DNA of 36,850 nt from Aquimarina algiphila (GTDB taxonomy: Bacteria > Bacteroidota > Bacteroidia > Flavobacteriales > Flavobacteriaceae). The DNA lies in contig NZ_VLNR01000072.1 in the NCBI RefSeq assembly GCF_007489275.1, forward strand, positions 1 through 36,850. Reading direction: 5' to 3'. The position numbers and the translations under genes were made by a program. Below, piece after piece: positions 34,773 to 36,850 of the stretch; within the stretch, counting starts at the first letter, position 1, and every line of letters begins with the position of its first letter. The notes under the pieces were generated by a model. It saw only the letters and a program-made list of their open reading frames with translations. It searched no databases and was not told the DNA's origin.

Positions 34773-35534
34773 ATGAATAAAGAAATTATAGAATTAAGAT
34801 TTTCTTTACCCGTGGACACGTTCACGGGTAAAGAAATTTATGATATTTTTTTAACTAATCTTTGGTTTGTTCCCGCAAAATTTTATGGAAAAGGAATAAC
34901 ATATGGAAGTAAAGTATTTAGGAAAAAATATTTTGAAAAATTCAAAAATCAGGAAAAAGATTTCACATTACAGATATGGGATAATAATGAAAATGATCTT
35001 ATCATAACAGAACCTGCACATCGAAATACTCATCAGGCTATTTCTTTGAGAATTCATATTTCAATGTACGAAGAAGTATATTCTATTCTTAAGAAATATG
35101 TTTTAGATAAAGTAATTGTTGGATATGCACACCAATATTATGATGCTTATTTACAAAGAGCCTATAATGCGACAGCATACCGTGTAAAAAAAATGGAACC
35201 GCCAAAAGATAAAATCTATTATGATGAAGAGGACAGTAGAGGAATTGAATATGTTGATATAAGTAATAACCCTGGACGAGATAAACTAGTATCGAATATG
35301 TGGTTGACCTCTACATGGCGTATGTGGTTCGGTAAGAAGTTTTATAAAGAAGTTGATAAAACACACCTTAAGAATTTCAAACAAGCTGATCAAATTGAAG
35401 AGTTAGATAATAACATTCTTTTTATACAATTATATGATGATCCTTTTAAACCTGAACTTGCTGAAAACAGAAATAAACAACAAGCTTTTAGAGATCATAT
35501 TAAAATGGAAGAATTAATAGAAAGACTCAAATGA
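34773..35534 (+). CDS. Probable cytosolic immunity protein for the nuclease toxin
   Basis: A 253-aa soluble protein with no signal peptide, rich in aromatic and charged residues, including an acidic region around 145-165 (YDEEDSRGIEYVDI) that could mimic nucleic acid. No family named with confidence. It starts 5 bases after the nuclease-toxin stop and overlaps the next gene by 4 bases (ATGA), so it is translationally coupled on both sides. A cytosolic location agrees with a nuclease target. Odd: codons 11-21 (34803-34835) use CCC, GTG, GAC, ACG, TTC and ACG, unlike the AT-rich codons around them, and form a perfect 14-bp inverted repeat. Confidence 0.65.
   Translation: MNKEIIELRFSLPVDTFTGKEIYDIFLTNLWFVPAKFYGKGITYGSKVFRKKYFEKFKNQEKDFTLQIWDNNENDLIITEPAHRNTHQAISLRIHISMYEEVYSILKKYVLDKVIVGYAHQYYDAYLQRAYNATAYRVKKMEPPKDKIYYDEEDSRGIEYVDISNNPGRDKLVSNMWLTSTWRMWFGKKFYKEVDKTHLKNFKQADQIEELDNNILFIQLYDDPFKPELAENRNKQQAFRDHIKMEELIERLK
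34801..34836. repeat. Perfect 14-bp inverted repeat inside the immunity gene
   Basis: TTTCTTTACCCGTG (34801-34814) and CACGGGTAAAGAAA (34823-34836) are exact reverse complements around an 8-base loop. It starts 28 bases after the immunity start codon. Downstream on the plus strand come TTTATGATATTTTTTT bases, so the RNA hairpin could pause or attenuate transcription between toxin and immunity gene; it could equally be a protein-binding or recombination site. Confidence 0.7.
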
Positions 35535-36322
35535 AAAAAAGCAGAAAAACACTCTTGCTACTTAGTTTAATTACTGCTTTAGGTTGTTTTGGACAAAGCA
35601 AAGCTGTTTTTACACCAAAAACAGGAAAACTAATTTTTAAAAGAGAGATTAATATTACTGATCAAAAACTGGTTGACTCTACTTTTTTAAATGGATCTAA
35701 TAAGGTTTTGGATGCCGAAACAAAATGGTTTAACAAAATAATGGGGATATATAAAACAGATAGTACTCATTCCTTTTCTTCGCAAGATTCGATAACTAGA
35801 AAAGCTATGGATAATTTCTTTAATCCAAACATTATGAATTCTGAGGTTTTTTTGCAAGGATTTGAATTTAAAGACTCTATTATTGAAGTTGTAGTTGAAA
35901 AAGATAATATAAAACCAATTTATAGAAGTACAATTAAAAGAAAAAAAGGGCTTAAATTATTAGAAAAAATAGATGAAAATGATCATAGGGCAAAGTTTAG
36001 TACATATCAAGACAAATATAAATATTCCCCTGAAAATAATCTAGTAATAGAAGAATACAGGGATCAAACCAAAATAATTAACGGATATAATTGTTTTAAA
36101 ATTATCGTCCAACAAACTCAAAGTTTTGGAAGATCAAAAAATGTTATAGTACATTATAAATATACAATGTATGGAACTAAAGAGTTGCAAGATAAGTACC
36201 ATCCAATCATTAACTTTAAAAGCTTACTTACAAAATACTATCCTTTAGAAATCATTATTACAAATGATCTGGTGAAAGGATATGAAAAAGTATTTAGTTT
36301 AAAAGAAGTTGATTTGAAATAA
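35531..36322 (+). CDS. Exported protein of unknown function coupled to the immunity gene
   Basis: A 263-aa protein with signal peptide (residues 1-22, ALGCFGQ; a Cys at 19 precedes FGQ, so a lipoprotein is possible but the lipobox is poor). The mature part alternates strands and charged helices; the segment IINGYNCFKIIVQ distantly resembles the central strand of GLPGLI-family secreted proteins, but the GLPGLI motif itself is absent. The ATG overlaps the immunity gene's stop by 4 bases. It may be a second, periplasmic protective factor, a chaperone, or unrelated cargo. No catalytic motif seen. Confidence 0.55.
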   Translation: MKKSRKTLLLLSLITALGCFGQSKAVFTPKTGKLIFKREINITDQKLVDSTFLNGSNKVLDAETKWFNKIMGIYKTDSTHSFSSQDSITRKAMDNFFNPNIMNSEVFLQGFEFKDSIIEVVVEKDNIKPIYRSTIKRKKGLKLLEKIDENDHRAKFSTYQDKYKYSPENNLVIEEYRDQTKIINGYNCFKIIVQQTQSFGRSKNVIVHYKYTMYGTKELQDKYHPIINFKSLLTKYYPLEIIITNDLVKGYEKVFSLKEVDLK

Positions 36323-36344
36323 TGTAATACTTCAAAAAGATATT

Positions 36345-36373
36345 ATGAGTAGTCTTATTTTAAGACGACTCAT
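36345..36373 (+). terminator. Hairpin after the nuclease-toxin operon, overlapping the next start codon
   Basis: ATGAGTAGTCTTA (36345-36357) pairs with TAAGACGACTCAT (36361-36373), 13 positions with one A-G mismatch and a 3-base loop, 22 bases after the stop at 36322. No T-tract follows on the plus strand, so termination is doubtful; on the minus strand a CTTTTT tract is near. The right arm includes the first two bases of the ATG at 36372, so it may instead shield a start codon. Confidence 0.4.
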
Positions 36374-36792
36374 GAAAATCTAAAGAAGTTTTAATTAGAG
36401 ATACAAACGTTCCTTCTATAAGTGTAGTTCAACTTATAATTCCAGAAGCAGAAAGCTCTTTGTTATTAGATAATTCCGTATATGACATAAATACGCCTTG
36501 TAAAATCTGTAATACAAAAAAATATACTCAACAAATTTTAGGATTTATGCCTTCATTTAAAACGGATTTTGATTTCTTAATATGCAAAACGCAAGAATTT
36601 TTTGGAGAAACAGAAACCCATCAGGCTATGAAACGAATAATTATATCTAAAGAATTTTGTAATATACTGGTTAAACATAAAGTAATTAATTATAATACCA
36701 ATGAAATTTATCCAATGACTAATTGGCTATTTCGGAGTGACTGTGCCACCTATTTCGGTCAAATGGTGCCACTAAGAGAGATCTTGCAATAA
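36372..36792 (+). pseudogene. Orphan immunity-like gene, frameshifted near its start and cut by an IS
   Basis: From 36376 an open frame begins KSKEVLIRDTNVPS and includes a zinc-ribbon-like CKIC near 36508-36519 and IIISKEF near 36646. No normal start codon exists in this frame except TTG 36460. The ATG at 36372 is followed by four A residues; with three As the frame would read MKSKEVLIRD and join the open frame, so a one-base A-run insertion (real or a sequencing error) looks likely. The 3' end, from about 36724, is IS21-derived and gives an artificial tail to the stop at 36790-36792. The pattern resembles immunity proteins of polymorphic toxins as I recall them; function is inferred. Confidence 0.5.
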
Positions 36793-36850
36793 TAGTTAAA
36801 TTTTGTTATTAGTCCTTTTTAATTTTTCCTTTTCTTAATGATTCCCCCAC
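36724..36850 (-). mobile_element. End of an IS21-family insertion sequence (partial)
   Basis: Two tandem units with a 23-base period are visible: CTATTTCGG at 36727 and 36750, and GTGCCAC at 36743 and 36766. Such multiple short repeats with these words are typical of Bacteroidota IS21 ends. The outer boundary is a TG at 36724 or 36738. The istB 3' end follows on the minus strand, so this is the right end of the element, inserted into the immunity-like gene; the rest is outside the window. Confidence 0.65.
36809..36850 (-). CDS. istB: IS21-family helper ATPase IstB, C-terminal fragment
   Basis: Read on the minus strand from the window's right edge, 13 codons VGESLRKGKIKKD end at TAA (36811-36809). 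IstB proteins commonly end with a basic GES(M/L)RKK-type tail, and the location next to IS21-like terminal repeats supports the call. Only the tail is visible, so ATPase motifs cannot be checked. Confidence 0.55.
   Translation of the reverse strand: MGESLRKGKIKKD

Noticed and set aside
1..36850. CRISPR arrays, tRNA or rRNA genes, integrase and att sites
   Set aside because: No regularly spaced direct repeats, no cloverleaf-like sequences and no integrase motifs were seen by reading; a tRNA or covariance-model scan was not possible here.

Overview
The window is AT-rich DNA (roughly one third G+C) that looks like a chromosomal accessory region of a Flavobacteriaceae-type member of the Bacteroidota, possibly an Aquimarina-like marine bacterium. 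The reasons are type IX secretion (T9SS) sorting domains, SprB, PKD and fibronectin repeats on secreted proteins, flavobacterial IS982 and IS21 remnants, and frequent GTG/TTG starts without clear Shine-Dalgarno sequences. The genus is a guess; the phylum is well supported. No tRNA, rRNA or CRISPR array was seen.

Left edge (1-2827). The 3' end of an IS982-family transposase and its terminal GGGT are followed by a SAM-dependent methyltransferase and an overlapping small membrane protein. This pair resembles those next to type III polyketide synthases, but no synthase is present; the IS lies where one would be expected. A membrane-anchored pentapeptide-repeat protein and a small helical protein follow on the minus strand.

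Main operon (24182 down to 3052, minus strand). Eight closely spaced genes: a 1624-aa exported protein of no recognised family; a fibronectin type III protein; a T9SS-sorted SprB-repeat protein; a PKD lipoprotein; an 1833-aa fibronectin/metzincin carrier protein; a 274-aa secreted toxin-like tip; its probable 140-aa immunity protein; and a beta-barrel protein with a helical C-terminal tail. A hairpin lies after the last gene and an 11-bp inverted repeat lies upstream of the first. My reading, which is inference, is a surface-displayed toxin-delivery apparatus fed by Sec/T9SS with a changeable toxin/immunity module near its 3' end.

Toxin islands (24619-36850). On the minus strand a large RHS protein ends in a metzincin-type protease domain (HExxHxxGxxH plus Met-turn), overlapped by a signal-peptide-bearing candidate immunity gene, then a small secreted orphan with its own promoter candidate and terminator. 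On the plus strand a 5'-truncated T9SS-sorted protein is followed by an 854-aa secreted protein with a C-terminal PD-(D/E)xK-type nuclease toxin, a probable cytosolic immunity gene that contains a perfect 14-bp inverted repeat near its start, and a further secreted protein. The RHS gene and the T9SS-sorted gene meet head to head with both 5' ends apparently missing, which marks a rearrangement junction. The right edge holds a frameshifted immunity-like gene cut by an IS21-family element whose istB end runs off the window.

Three toxin/immunity modules with different effectors (unknown tip, metalloprotease, nuclease), all apparently exported, next to the putative apparatus suggest an interbacterial competition island that is being reshuffled by recombination and insertion sequences.
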